NCBI GenBank assembly: GCA_033578915.1
Contig: JAVQWQ010000042.1
Span: 1 to 16,627 of the forward strand
Origin: UBA7692 sp033578915
Lineage (GTDB): Bacteria > Bacteroidota > Bacteroidia > Chitinophagales > LD1
Direction: 5' to 3'
DNA: 16,627 bases
Shown here in pieces: positions 8,901 through 14,628 of this stretch (position 1 is the first letter of the stretch; each line of letters opens with the position of its first letter). The notes below the pieces were generated by a model, which did not search any database, was not told the DNA's origin, and was given only the letters and a program-made list of their open reading frames with translations. Position numbers and translations under genes: made by a program.

Positions 8901-9287
8901 GTCTCAAAAGTGTTGATAGAAGATAAATTATCTAATAAAACTTACGAGTTTGCACAAGATGGCCAATTCACTTTCAGTGCTCAAAAAGGAGATGTTACAG
9001 ATCGCTTTAATATCCGTTTTGTTGCAGCGACTGTTTCAGGAATGGATCAGGCTAAGGATAACATACACCTTTTTGTATCAAATAAGGCCATGCATGTTGA
9101 CTTGGGCGCAAACAATAACATTGGAAATGTAGAAATTTTCAATGCCCTTGGCGCAAAGGTGGCCTCATTCAATATTAACAATTCATTTGAAAGAATTGAT
9201 CTCAGCGCTATTGGCAACGGTACTTTTGTGGCTTATGTGAATAACGGCAAGAATACTTTGACAAGAAAATTCGTTATCGCAGAATAA
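5937..9287 (+). CDS. T9SS-exported multidomain protein with Calx-beta domain and C-terminal sorting domain
   Basis: This 1,116-residue protein begins with a signal peptide (MKKIW, hydrophobic core, ISLNA-Q, cleavage near 20). Residues ~25-240 form a beta-rich jelly-roll-like domain (W-N-F-D at 28; a YTTDGSTWNT segment near 132-141), as often found at the front of Bacteroidetes surface proteins. Residues ~245-361 are a Calx-beta domain: V-S-F-A, Q-P-E-G-N, S-P-S-D-Y near 294-298, and the ending L-T-I-N-N-D-D. Residues ~390-650 look like a parallel beta-helix or G8-like region with many G/N/T strands. A GNPYPANID motif near 813, frequent in such proteins, precedes the C-terminal part. The last ~75 residues are a type A sorting domain: V-E-I-F-N-A-L-G-A-K-V, then L-S-A-I-G-N-G-T-F-V, ending in T-R-K-F-V-I-A-E. 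It should therefore cross the outer membrane by type IX secretion and end on the surface or outside. No catalytic site is recognised; an adhesin or matrix role is a guess. Confidence 0.85.
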   Translation: MKKIWTLFAIMLAGAISLNAQYTIITQWNFDALTTTAPAPNPAPSTGSGTASVFGSMSGAQGGALGFGNCNPSSNNASAPDYGWNISNANPGLVENSSGVQFMVSTVGFTNIRLKFYGRLSNAAPRTRRIQYTTDGSTWNTLTLITGAGGNYFIGCPNQGGLDGTTKFDASNPAGANAGDRWADVTIDFSAITAVDNNPNFGVRITAAHYANTGQFRQANAVSSVATAGAWRFDDVTIEGIASLPTVSFASASSSQPEGNSGFTDVNIPVTISANPLSAVTVNVSVGGGSTASSPSDYQLLTSSLTFNPSPAPTTQNITVRVFGDAIGELNETVILSLSIGSGPATLGSITNHTLTINNDDPLTFYSCASGLTNAPIWSINDPTCSTPLTTAVFSPLNDFVIQSGHTVEMASSPLAMKSLEIKNGGKLWRNSSLSGNMRYVSIYDYLNNEGTFGNSTSSFDAIGINAEGANVTIYGGGTWNFGRIRKNGITPPTTNLTISDCEMNLYFPGTAIYNDPTNSTLNITINPGATVNVIEGNVAIDGTTGLSGGESFGSITVNGILNLDKNNVSGRGKFFGMTNNTGTGICNLTINSGGKVIVDEFDFNNNVPGAGTQFSLTLNGGQLEIREALNLIGGNFSATPDVILLSPDQNKAAIIDNFTSGYTGAFSGTAVFQRGYNSSSIFNQRYFSSPVNNLPISSFAPPLGTNGVAVTPTADCDETQTESNSNYGNVFEYNESLVTNCYLQAWVVRSSGNAENGRGYSVVKPGSGFFSVIGTPNLNTTYTLTGLGNSNWQKPTKQNTAPNATISGWHLLGNPYPANIDPDNPNPAEFGNIFKVLDAANGIYVDRTFSGSDRLSPFQGFFVYKNNNGATADFTFNASNRTRTATQFYKNDPLKQLQIKISNGQYYDECFVNIVPGATPSFDLQYDGIKWFSSPVIPAVYTQYQTERFSTNTIGSIEETPVVPLNFRVPENKTYTVELAGIQNLSGVSKVLIEDKLSNKTYEFAQDGQFTFSAQKGDVTDRFNIRFVAATVSGMDQAKDNIHLFVSNKAMHVDLGANNNIGNVEIFNALGAKVASFNINNSFERIDLSAIGNGTFVAYVNNGKNTLTRKFVIAE

Positions 9288-9310
9288 CAAGTAAAATTCT
9301 TTCTCATGAA

Positions 9311-9339
9311 AAGCTGCCCAAATTCCGGGCAGCTTTTTT
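9311..9339 (+). terminator. Rho-independent terminator after the T9SS protein
   Basis: A 9-base-pair stem (AAGCTGCCC, 9311-9319, with GGGCAGCTT, 9327-9335) has a 7-base loop and a run of six T (9334-9339). It lies 24 bases after the stop of the T9SS gene and separates it from nuoG. The A-run on the left arm is short, so it should work mainly in the plus direction. Confidence 0.85.
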
Positions 9340-9521
9340 ATTTGTATAATAAAGCTAATAATGTGTTGTAAAAGAGTTGCTTTTATTCCAATTTTAGTAA
9401 AGTTGAATATGCACGTTTAGTTTGGTGGGTGACGTAGCATCGTATTTCTTTACATATATTGATTAATCAAGAAAATGATATTTATTGTAATTCTACTATC
9501 TCAAGCAAACACTAAAAACAA

Positions 9522-9529
9522 TATTTTCG
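9522..9529 (+). promoter_or_regulatory. Candidate -7 box TATTTTCG for nuoG
   Basis: TATTTTCG matches TAnnTTTG at seven of eight positions and ends 32 bases before the chosen nuoG start. No matching TTTG is seen at -33 spacing. If real, it lies inside the longer in-frame extension beginning at 9475 and supports the internal ATG at 9562. Confidence 0.3.
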
Positions 9530-9561
9530 CAACACTGTTATCTCATTACAAATCGAACATC

Positions 9562-10617
9562 ATGCCTAAAGTAACCATTGATGGAATAACCGTAGAGGTT
9601 GAGCCTGGTACCACAATATTAAATGCGGCAAGGAAAATAGGTGGCGAACTCGTTCCTCCGGCCATGTGCTATTACAGTAAGCTTCAGGGGAGCGGAGGAA
9701 AATGCAGGGTGTGCCTGGTTGAAATTTCAAAAAGCAGCGAGGCCAATCCTAATCCTGTGCCTAAGCTTCAGGCGAGTTGTTGTACTCCTGTTGCAGATGG
9801 TATGGAAGTAAAAAATTTGACCAGTCCTCGGGTGCAGGAAATGCGAAAAGCAGTAGTGGAGTTTTTGCTTATCAACCATCCATTGGATTGTCCCATATGC
9901 GACCAGGCTGGTGAATGCGACTTGCAAAACCTTGGTTACAACTATGGGGTGGATTTTACCCGTTATCAAGAAGGTAGAAGAACATTCGATAAAATTGATA
10001 TAGGCGATAAGATACAATTGCACATGACGCGTTGCATTTTATGCTATCGCTGCACCTACGTGGCAGATCAATTGACCGACAATCGCGTGCATGGTATTAT
10101 AAATCGCGGTGATGCTGCAGAAATTTCTACCTACATTCAAAATGCCATTGACAATGAAATGAGCGGTAACATGATTGATGTTTGTCCGGTTGGTGCACTC
10201 ACCGATAAAACTTTCAGGTTCAAAAGCCGTGTGTGGTTTTTGAAACCCTATGATGCCCACCGCAACTGTGATAAGTGCTGTGGAAAAGCTACTATATGGA
10301 TGTTTGGCAACGAAATTTACAGGGTTACAGCCCGAAAAGATGAATTCCACGAGGTTGAGAATGATGAAAACGGCAAGCCTGCCTGGATTTGTAACACCTG
10401 TCGCTTTGAAAAGAAAAGCAAAGAAGATTGGGTAATTGAAGGCCCTCGAAAAATGGAAAAATGGAGTGTCATTAATCAGAATAATTACACTCGCCCTATG
10501 AAAAAAGTGGAAATAGATACCGACCCTCGTATATTGTACGGCCGCAAAGAGGATCGCAAAGCCATCAGCATGACAGGTACGTACACTCCAGAACAGGTAT
10601 TAAGTGATGGCAAATAA
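9562..10617 (+). CDS. nuoG: NADH-quinone oxidoreductase subunit G, short form (complex I Fe-S subunit)
   Basis: Peripheral-arm subunit of respiratory complex I that passes electrons along Fe-S clusters. From the ATG at 9562 it is 351 residues. The ferredoxin-like N-terminus has the N1b [2Fe-2S] ligands C36, C48, C51 and C73 or C74. The His-Cys3 N5 cluster is H106, C110, C113, C119 (NHPLDCPICDQAGEC). The N4 cluster is C158, C161, C164 and C208 (MTRCILCYRC ... DVCPVGAL). A further set C236, C239, C240, C277, C280 (CDKCC ... WICNTCRF) sits where N7 lies in some bacteria, but without the usual C-x2-C-x3-C spacing. The large molybdopterin-oxidoreductase-like domain of the ~900-residue E. coli protein is absent; I believe this short form is normal in Bacteroidetes. 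An in-frame extension to 9475 exists but does not resemble the family N-terminus, whereas MPKVTIDGITVEVEPGTTI does. nuoH follows after 56 bases; nuoF is not upstream. Confidence 0.9.
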   Translation: MPKVTIDGITVEVEPGTTILNAARKIGGELVPPAMCYYSKLQGSGGKCRVCLVEISKSSEANPNPVPKLQASCCTPVADGMEVKNLTSPRVQEMRKAVVEFLLINHPLDCPICDQAGECDLQNLGYNYGVDFTRYQEGRRTFDKIDIGDKIQLHMTRCILCYRCTYVADQLTDNRVHGIINRGDAAEISTYIQNAIDNEMSGNMIDVCPVGALTDKTFRFKSRVWFLKPYDAHRNCDKCCGKATIWMFGNEIYRVTARKDEFHEVENDENGKPAWICNTCRFEKKSKEDWVIEGPRKMEKWSVINQNNYTRPMKKVEIDTDPRILYGRKEDRKAISMTGTYTPEQVLSDGK

Positions 10618-10649
10618 TTTTTTGAACGGTCATTTATGTCTTAAATACT

Positions 10650-10657
10650 TTTATTTG
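10650..10657 (+). promoter_or_regulatory. Weak -7-like box between nuoG and nuoH
   Basis: TTTATTTG followed by CA matches TAnnTTTG at seven of eight positions and ends 16 bases before the nuoH ATG. A TTTG lies at 10621-10624, but the 25-base spacing is longer than usual. nuoH may simply be read through from nuoG; this would be an extra internal promoter. Confidence 0.25.
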
Positions 10658-10673
10658 CATCGCACGGCACAAA

Positions 10674-11726
10674 ATGGATACAGTTTTTTTTGTTGAAAAA
10701 GGAACGCTCATATTGATAATATGGGCTATTACGATGCTTATAGCCTTGTATTCTACATTTGGAGAGCGAGTCTTTGCTGCTTATTTTCAAGACAGGAGAG
10801 GCCCAAACCGAGCCGGGCCCGGAGGACTGTTGCAGCCATTGGCAGATGGAGTGAAAATGTTTACTAAAGAAGATTTTATTCCTAATACGCCCAATAAGTT
10901 ACTCTTCATATTTGGGCCGGCTATGTTTATGACGACAGCTCTTCTTACAAGCTCTGTTATTCCCTGGGGCGGCAAGCTGCATATATTTGGCTACGATGTT
11001 TGGCTCCACATAGCAGATGTGAATGTGGCGTTGTTGTTTGTTTTCGGTGTTGTTTCCATAGGTGTTTACGGCATTATGATTGGTGGTTGGGCTTCAAATA
11101 ATAAATATTCGCTGCTGGGCGCTGTGCGGGCCTCTTCTCAGATGATTTCTTATGAGATAGCGATGGGCTTATCCATTATTGCTTTGCTACTGCTAACAGG
11201 CACTTTGAGCATAAGGGAGATTGCTGAGCAACAAGGCAAGCCTCTATTCGGCATCAGCGGCCTCAACTGGAACATATTTTATCAGCCGTTGGGCTTTCTA
11301 ATTTTCCTGGTATGCGCCTTTGCAGAAACCAATCGCACGCCTTTTGACCTTCCGGAGTGCGAGGCAGAACTTATCGGCGGTTACCACACCGAATATTCTT
11401 CTATGAAATTAGGCTTCTACTTGTTTGCGGAATACATTAATATGTTTATCTCCAGTGCTGTTCTTGCTACTTTATATTTTGGCAGTTACAATTATCCCGG
11501 AATGGGATGGGTTGCAGAGCACATAGGCCCGAATATATCCACAATCATCGGTGTGTTTGTGCTGTTTGCTAAAATACTTTTTTTCATATTCTTATACATG
11601 TGGGTGAGGTGGACAGTGCCTCGTTTTCGCTACGATCAGCTTATGAATCTTGGTTGGAAAACGCTTATTCCCTTAGCTCTGTTAAATATTTTCATTACAG
11701 GATGCGCAATATTATTTTTCAATTAA
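10674..11726 (+). CDS. nuoH: NADH-quinone oxidoreductase subunit H (complex I membrane subunit)
   Basis: Membrane subunit of complex I that joins the peripheral arm to the membrane arm and forms most of the quinone pocket. The 350-residue protein has about eight membrane helices. It carries the family signatures: ERVFAAYFQDRRGPNRAGP near residues 30-48, GGWASNNKYSLLGAVRASSQ followed by MISYEIAMGLS (about 139-169), and AFAETNRTPFDLPE with EAELIGGYHTEYSSMKLGFY (about 215-249). The length is normal and both ends look complete. It follows nuoG by 56 bases, but nuoI-N do not follow. Its stop (TAA, 11724-11726) overlaps the stop of the convergent pabA-like gene by two bases. Confidence 0.95.
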   Translation: MDTVFFVEKGTLILIIWAITMLIALYSTFGERVFAAYFQDRRGPNRAGPGGLLQPLADGVKMFTKEDFIPNTPNKLLFIFGPAMFMTTALLTSSVIPWGGKLHIFGYDVWLHIADVNVALLFVFGVVSIGVYGIMIGGWASNNKYSLLGAVRASSQMISYEIAMGLSIIALLLLTGTLSIREIAEQQGKPLFGISGLNWNIFYQPLGFLIFLVCAFAETNRTPFDLPECEAELIGGYHTEYSSMKLGFYLFAEYINMFISSAVLATLYFGSYNYPGMGWVAEHIGPNISTIIGVFVLFAKILFFIFLYMWVRWTVPRFRYDQLMNLGWKTLIPLALLNIFITGCAILFFN

Positions 11727-12310
11727 TCAAAAGCTTTTTTGCTAATACCCCGAAACCAGTTTTGCAACATCTTTAAACCATTTAAGGTCAAAACAGACTC
11801 CGGATGAAATTGTACGCCTGCTAATGGCAATCTTTTATGCGCAATAGCCATTACCTCTCCTTGCGCTGTTCGGGCTATTACTTCAACGTTTTCATTGGCC
11901 TCATCCATAAGGACTAATGAATGATATCGCATTACTGTCTGTTTTCTATCAAGTCCTTTAAATAATAGATGTTCTTTAGATATAATGATTTCAGATGTTT
12001 TCCCGTGCATTGGCTTTATTGCTTTTACTAGTTTCATGCCAAAAAAAATACCTAAAGCCTGATGGCCTAAGCACACTCCAAGTATAGGCACGCGCGTGTG
12101 AAACTTCCGAATAATCTCCATTGTTATGCCTGCAAATTCAGGAGTTTTAGGCCCAGGAGAGATTACGATAGAATCAAAAGCGATGGCTTCTATTTCACTT
12201 AACGTATATTCATCGTTTCTTACCACAAAACAATCCTGGCTGCATTGTTGTATATAATCGCGAAGGATGAACGAAAAAGAGTCATAATTATCAATAAGTA
12301 AAACTCTCAT
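11723..12310 (-). CDS. pabA: Class I glutamine amidotransferase, PabA/TrpG type
   Basis: Glutaminase subunit that feeds ammonia to aminodeoxychorismate synthase (folate) or anthranilate synthase (tryptophan); in many bacteria one protein serves both. The 195 residues show LLIDNYDSFSF at 4-14, SPGP at 51-54 (followed by K where G is usual), the nucleophile C80 in GVCLGHQ, MHGKTS at 101-106, and the H169/E171 pair in VQFHPES, so the triad is intact. It is the second gene of a pair with cvpA: its ATG overlaps the cvpA TGA as ATGA (12307-12310), so translation is probably coupled. No trpE/pabB partner, trpD or folate gene is nearby, so the sequence alone does not settle pabA versus trpG; I favour pabA because no trp genes adjoin. 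It converges on nuoH with overlapping stops. Confidence 0.85.
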   Translation of the reverse strand: MRVLLIDNYDSFSFILRDYIQQCSQDCFVVRNDEYTLSEIEAIAFDSIVISPGPKTPEFAGITMEIIRKFHTRVPILGVCLGHQALGIFFGMKLVKAIKPMHGKTSEIIISKEHLLFKGLDRKQTVMRYHSLVLMDEANENVEVIARTAQGEVMAIAHKRLPLAGVQFHPESVLTLNGLKMLQNWFRGISKKAFD

Positions 12311-12825
12311 TTATTCAGCAACACTTCAAAGTCCCGAAAGGCATTTTTAAACATTGGAACAATTCTTCCCGAGTATTCTATTACAGTAGGCGCCATATCT
12401 ACCACATAGGGATACACATGTGAACTTTTTTTCTGCTCATCAGGCAGCACATCCCATTTTTGAATAAACCAAAGCAACACTCCAAACACATACACTCCTA
12501 CTAAACCATGAATAATTCCTCCAATAAATTTATTTATAAAACCTAAGGAAAATGATTGTAAAATATTTTCGAGCGCCCAAGCAATTAAGCGCACCAACAA
12601 AACAACAAGGACAAAAACCAGTAAGAATGAAATCACAGCTATAAATTTGGGGTCAGGGTGAAGCGTTTTTTTAACGAAATCTGCAGCTAAATAAGAAAAC
12701 TTCAATGCTGCGATAATTCCCAGAAAATACGACACAAGAGAAAAAATCGAGTAAATGATCCCTTTGCTGTAGCCCCACCAAAAGCCAACGCCTAAGAATA
12801 ATATGAAAAATATATCAATAAACAT
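12307..12825 (-). CDS. cvpA: CvpA family inner-membrane protein
   Basis: With the ATG at 12825 the protein is 172 residues and begins MFIDIFFILFLGVGF, matching the usual CvpA start (M-x-D, hydrophobic, then G-Y-x-K-G-x-I). In-frame ATGs at 12840 and 12858 would add 5 or 11 residues and cannot be excluded. There are four membrane segments: roughly residues 1-20, 22-45, 63-86 and 100-120. The small loop after the first segment carries W-G-Y-S-K-G, and a soluble tail holds PDEQKKSSHVYPYV and ends FRDFEVLLNK. CvpA was named for colicin V production in E. coli; its direct function is not settled. The gene shares an ATGA overlap with the downstream pabA-like gene. No clear promoter is seen in the 150 bases upstream. 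Confidence 0.8.
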   Translation of the reverse strand: MFIDIFFILFLGVGFWWGYSKGIIYSIFSLVSYFLGIIAALKFSYLAADFVKKTLHPDPKFIAVISFLLVFVLVVLLVRLIAWALENILQSFSLGFINKFIGGIIHGLVGVYVFGVLLWFIQKWDVLPDEQKKSSHVYPYVVDMAPTVIEYSGRIVPMFKNAFRDFEVLLNK

Positions 12826-12974
12826 ATCATAAAAATACATTCTCGTTGTGCATTTCATTTTATGTTTCTCACATAGAAAATCAATACTGTATAATTTTAT
12901 TTAATGATTTGGGAGTATGGCTTTACTAGTTTTATTATAAGATTAATGAGCTAGTTGCAGACTTTCCAAAAAAC

Positions 12975-13003
12975 AAAAAACCCGCACAGCGTGCGGGTTT
13001 TTT
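12975..13003. terminator. Bidirectional-looking rho-independent terminator downstream of the lipoprotein gene
   Basis: A 7-base-pair GC stem (CCCGCAC, 12981-12987, with GTGCGGG, 12991-12997) with a 3-base loop is flanked by six A on the left and six T on the right. It works on paper in both directions. It lies 19 bases past the stop of the minus-strand lipoprotein gene, which is its likely client, and insulates cvpA-pabA from it. Confidence 0.9.
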
Positions 13004-13022
13004 GTTCTGCTGCGCCTCGAAA

Positions 13023-13226
13023 TTATTTAGTAGCGCTTTCGGCAGGAGCAGCAGCCTGAGCAGTATCAGCAGGCGCTGTTTCAGTAGCAGCAGCATTGCT
13101 TTCTTCTGTTGTAGTCTGCTCAGTACCGGTTGTTGCCTCGGTATTTTCTTCGGCAGGTTTGTTGCTGTTGCAGGATGCTAAAGCAAGTGTAGCGGCTGCA
13201 ACGAATACTAGAAATACTTTTTTCAT
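13023..13226 (-). CDS. Small low-complexity lipoprotein
   Basis: A 67-residue protein with a lipoprotein signal: MKK, a hydrophobic stretch VFLVFVAAATLA, and lipobox L16-A17-S18-C19, so Cys19 should be lipidated and the mature part anchored to a membrane. The mature 49 residues are almost entirely A, T, E, P, Q, S and N and probably disordered, with an acidic bias. The gene has its own strong promoter (13257-13290) and its own terminator (12975-13003), so it is a single-gene unit and likely well expressed. Similar short, disordered lipoproteins are common in Bacteroidetes but mostly have no known function; I assign none. Confidence 0.8.
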   Translation of the reverse strand: MKKVFLVFVAAATLALASCNSNKPAEENTEATTGTEQTTTEESNAAATETAPADTAQAAAPAESATK

Positions 13227-13256
13227 TTGCTTTTGGTTTTTTAGTTAAAAGACGTG

Positions 13257-13290
13257 CAAAGATAACATACTAATAATTGGTATTTCCAAA
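13257..13290 (-). promoter_or_regulatory. Bacteroidetes-type promoter TTTG-N22-TATCTTTG for the lipoprotein gene
   Basis: On the minus strand TTTG (13290-13287) is followed by 22 bases and TATCTTTG (13264-13257), a full match of both consensus elements with spacing at the long end of the usual range. GCACG follows, and the ATG at 13226 lies 30 bases after the -7 box, leaving a leader of about 25 bases without a Shine-Dalgarno sequence. Confidence 0.7.
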
Positions 13291-13303
13291 TTTTTTTATC
13301 ACT

Positions 13304-14614
13304 TTATTTTTCACGGAAATAAATCTGTATCGGAACACCGGTAAAATCAAACTTCTCACGAAGTTGATTTTCCAGGTAATTTCGATAAGATTCTCTTATA
13401 TATTTCGGGTGGTTGCTGAAAAAAGCAAAAGCTGGTGTATGCGTGGGTAGTTGAGTAACATATTTGATAGATATAAGTTTTCCGCTGGCCGGGGGCGGTG
13501 GATAACGCTCAATTGCCGCCATCATTTCCTCGTTGAGCATAGAGGTGGGAATGCGTTTATGCAGGTTGTGATATACCTTCTCGGCTGCTTCGAGTAGCTG
13601 AAATATCTTAATTTTTTCAGTAGCAGATGTGAAAACGACCGGCAAGTCAGAGAAGGGCGCTAAGCGCTGCTTTAGTGTTTCCTCGTAATCCCGTGCAGTG
13701 TTGCTGCTTTTATTTTGTATGCAATCCCATTTATTTACTGCAATTACAATTCCCCTTTTCTTCTTTACTGCAAGGCGAAATATGGCGAGGTCTTGTTGGG
13801 TAAATCCGTTTTGTGCATCTATAACCAGTATAGCTACATCGCTTTCATCCAACGCATTTATTGCCCTGATTACACTGTAAAACTCAAGATTTTCTTTTAT
13901 ACTGCCTTTTTTGCGGATTCCTGCAGTGTCAATGAGCAAAATATTTTTACCAAACTTGTTGTAAAGGGCATGAACGCTGTCTCTTGTTGTTCCTGCAATG
14001 GGGGTTACCACATTTCTCTCTTCTCCCAGCAATGCATTTAAAAGAGAACTTTTACCCACATTGGGTTGGCCAATGATGCATACCTTTGGAATGTTATTGG
14101 CTGGCTTTTCAGTAGTCTTCAGTGGAATTTTATCAGTGATAGCATCTAAGAGCTCGCCTGTCCCGCTTCCGCTGATAGAAGATATCATAAATACTTCGCT
14201 GATGCCAAGGCTATAGAATTCAGTCGCATCATAAATGCGGTCGCTATTATCTACTTTGTTTACTACCAGAAATACCGGTTTGTGCGACTGTCGCAGAATT
14301 TCTGCAAACTCGTCATCCAGATCGGTTATGCCGCACGAAACATCTACTACAAAAAGAAGGAGTGAGGCCTCGTCTATGGCGATATGGACTTGCTCGCGTA
14401 TGTGTTTTTCAAATATGTCTTCACTACGGGGTACAAAGCCACCGGTATCAATGAGATTAAATGTTTTTCCTCCCCACTCTACTTCGCCATAAATACGGTC
14501 GCGCGTTACTCCGCTTATGTCGTCAGTAATAGCCCTTCGCTCTCCGGTGAGCCGGTTGAATAGTGTACTTTTTCCCACATTGGGGCGGCCTACGATAGCT
14601 ACGGTAAAACTCAC
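13304..14614 (-). CDS. der: GTPase Der (EngA), ribosome assembly factor
   Basis: Essential double GTPase acting in late 50S ribosomal subunit assembly. The 436-residue length is normal. Domain 1 has the P-loop GRPNVGKS at 9-16, DTGG at 56-59 and NKVD at 119-122. Domain 2 has GQPNVGKSS at 182-190, DTAG at 229-232 and NKWD at 294-297. The C-terminal ~85 residues are the KH-like domain. All GTP-binding motifs are intact. The start is GTG; MSFTVAIVGRPNVGKST aligns with the usual Der N-terminus and no ATG fits better. The gene follows rseP after 14 bases, so the two are probably co-transcribed, but a -7-like box lies only four bases before the GTG. I see no terminator after it; the lipoprotein promoter begins within about 15 bases of its stop. 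Confidence 0.95.
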   Translation of the reverse strand: MSFTVAIVGRPNVGKSTLFNRLTGERRAITDDISGVTRDRIYGEVEWGGKTFNLIDTGGFVPRSEDIFEKHIREQVHIAIDEASLLLFVVDVSCGITDLDDEFAEILRQSHKPVFLVVNKVDNSDRIYDATEFYSLGISEVFMISSISGSGTGELLDAITDKIPLKTTEKPANNIPKVCIIGQPNVGKSSLLNALLGEERNVVTPIAGTTRDSVHALYNKFGKNILLIDTAGIRKKGSIKENLEFYSVIRAINALDESDVAILVIDAQNGFTQQDLAIFRLAVKKKRGIVIAVNKWDCIQNKSSNTARDYEETLKQRLAPFSDLPVVFTSATEKIKIFQLLEAAEKVYHNLHKRIPTSMLNEEMMAAIERYPPPPASGKLISIKYVTQLPTHTPAFAFFSNHPKYIRESYRNYLENQLREKFDFTGVPIQIYFREK

Positions 14615-14618
14615 TACG

Positions 14619-14626
14619 CAAAAATA
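14619..14626 (-). promoter_or_regulatory. Candidate -7 box TATTTTTG directly before der
   Basis: On the minus strand TATTTTTG matches TAnnTTTG exactly and is followed by CGTA and the GTG start of der. No TTTG lies at -33 spacing; the nearest upstream (14664-14667) is 37 bases away. If active, it would give a leaderless der mRNA separate from rseP. Confidence 0.35.
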
Positions 14627-14628
14627 TG

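Noticed and set aside
9475..9561. 29-residue N-terminal extension of NuoG
   Set aside because: The family begins at MPKVTIDG; the extension reads as AT-rich upstream DNA and contains a promoter-like box.
11729..11740. AAAAGCTTTT palindrome just past the nuoH stop as a terminator
   Set aside because: It leaves no room for a loop, is mostly A-T, and lies in the coding end of the pabA-like gene.
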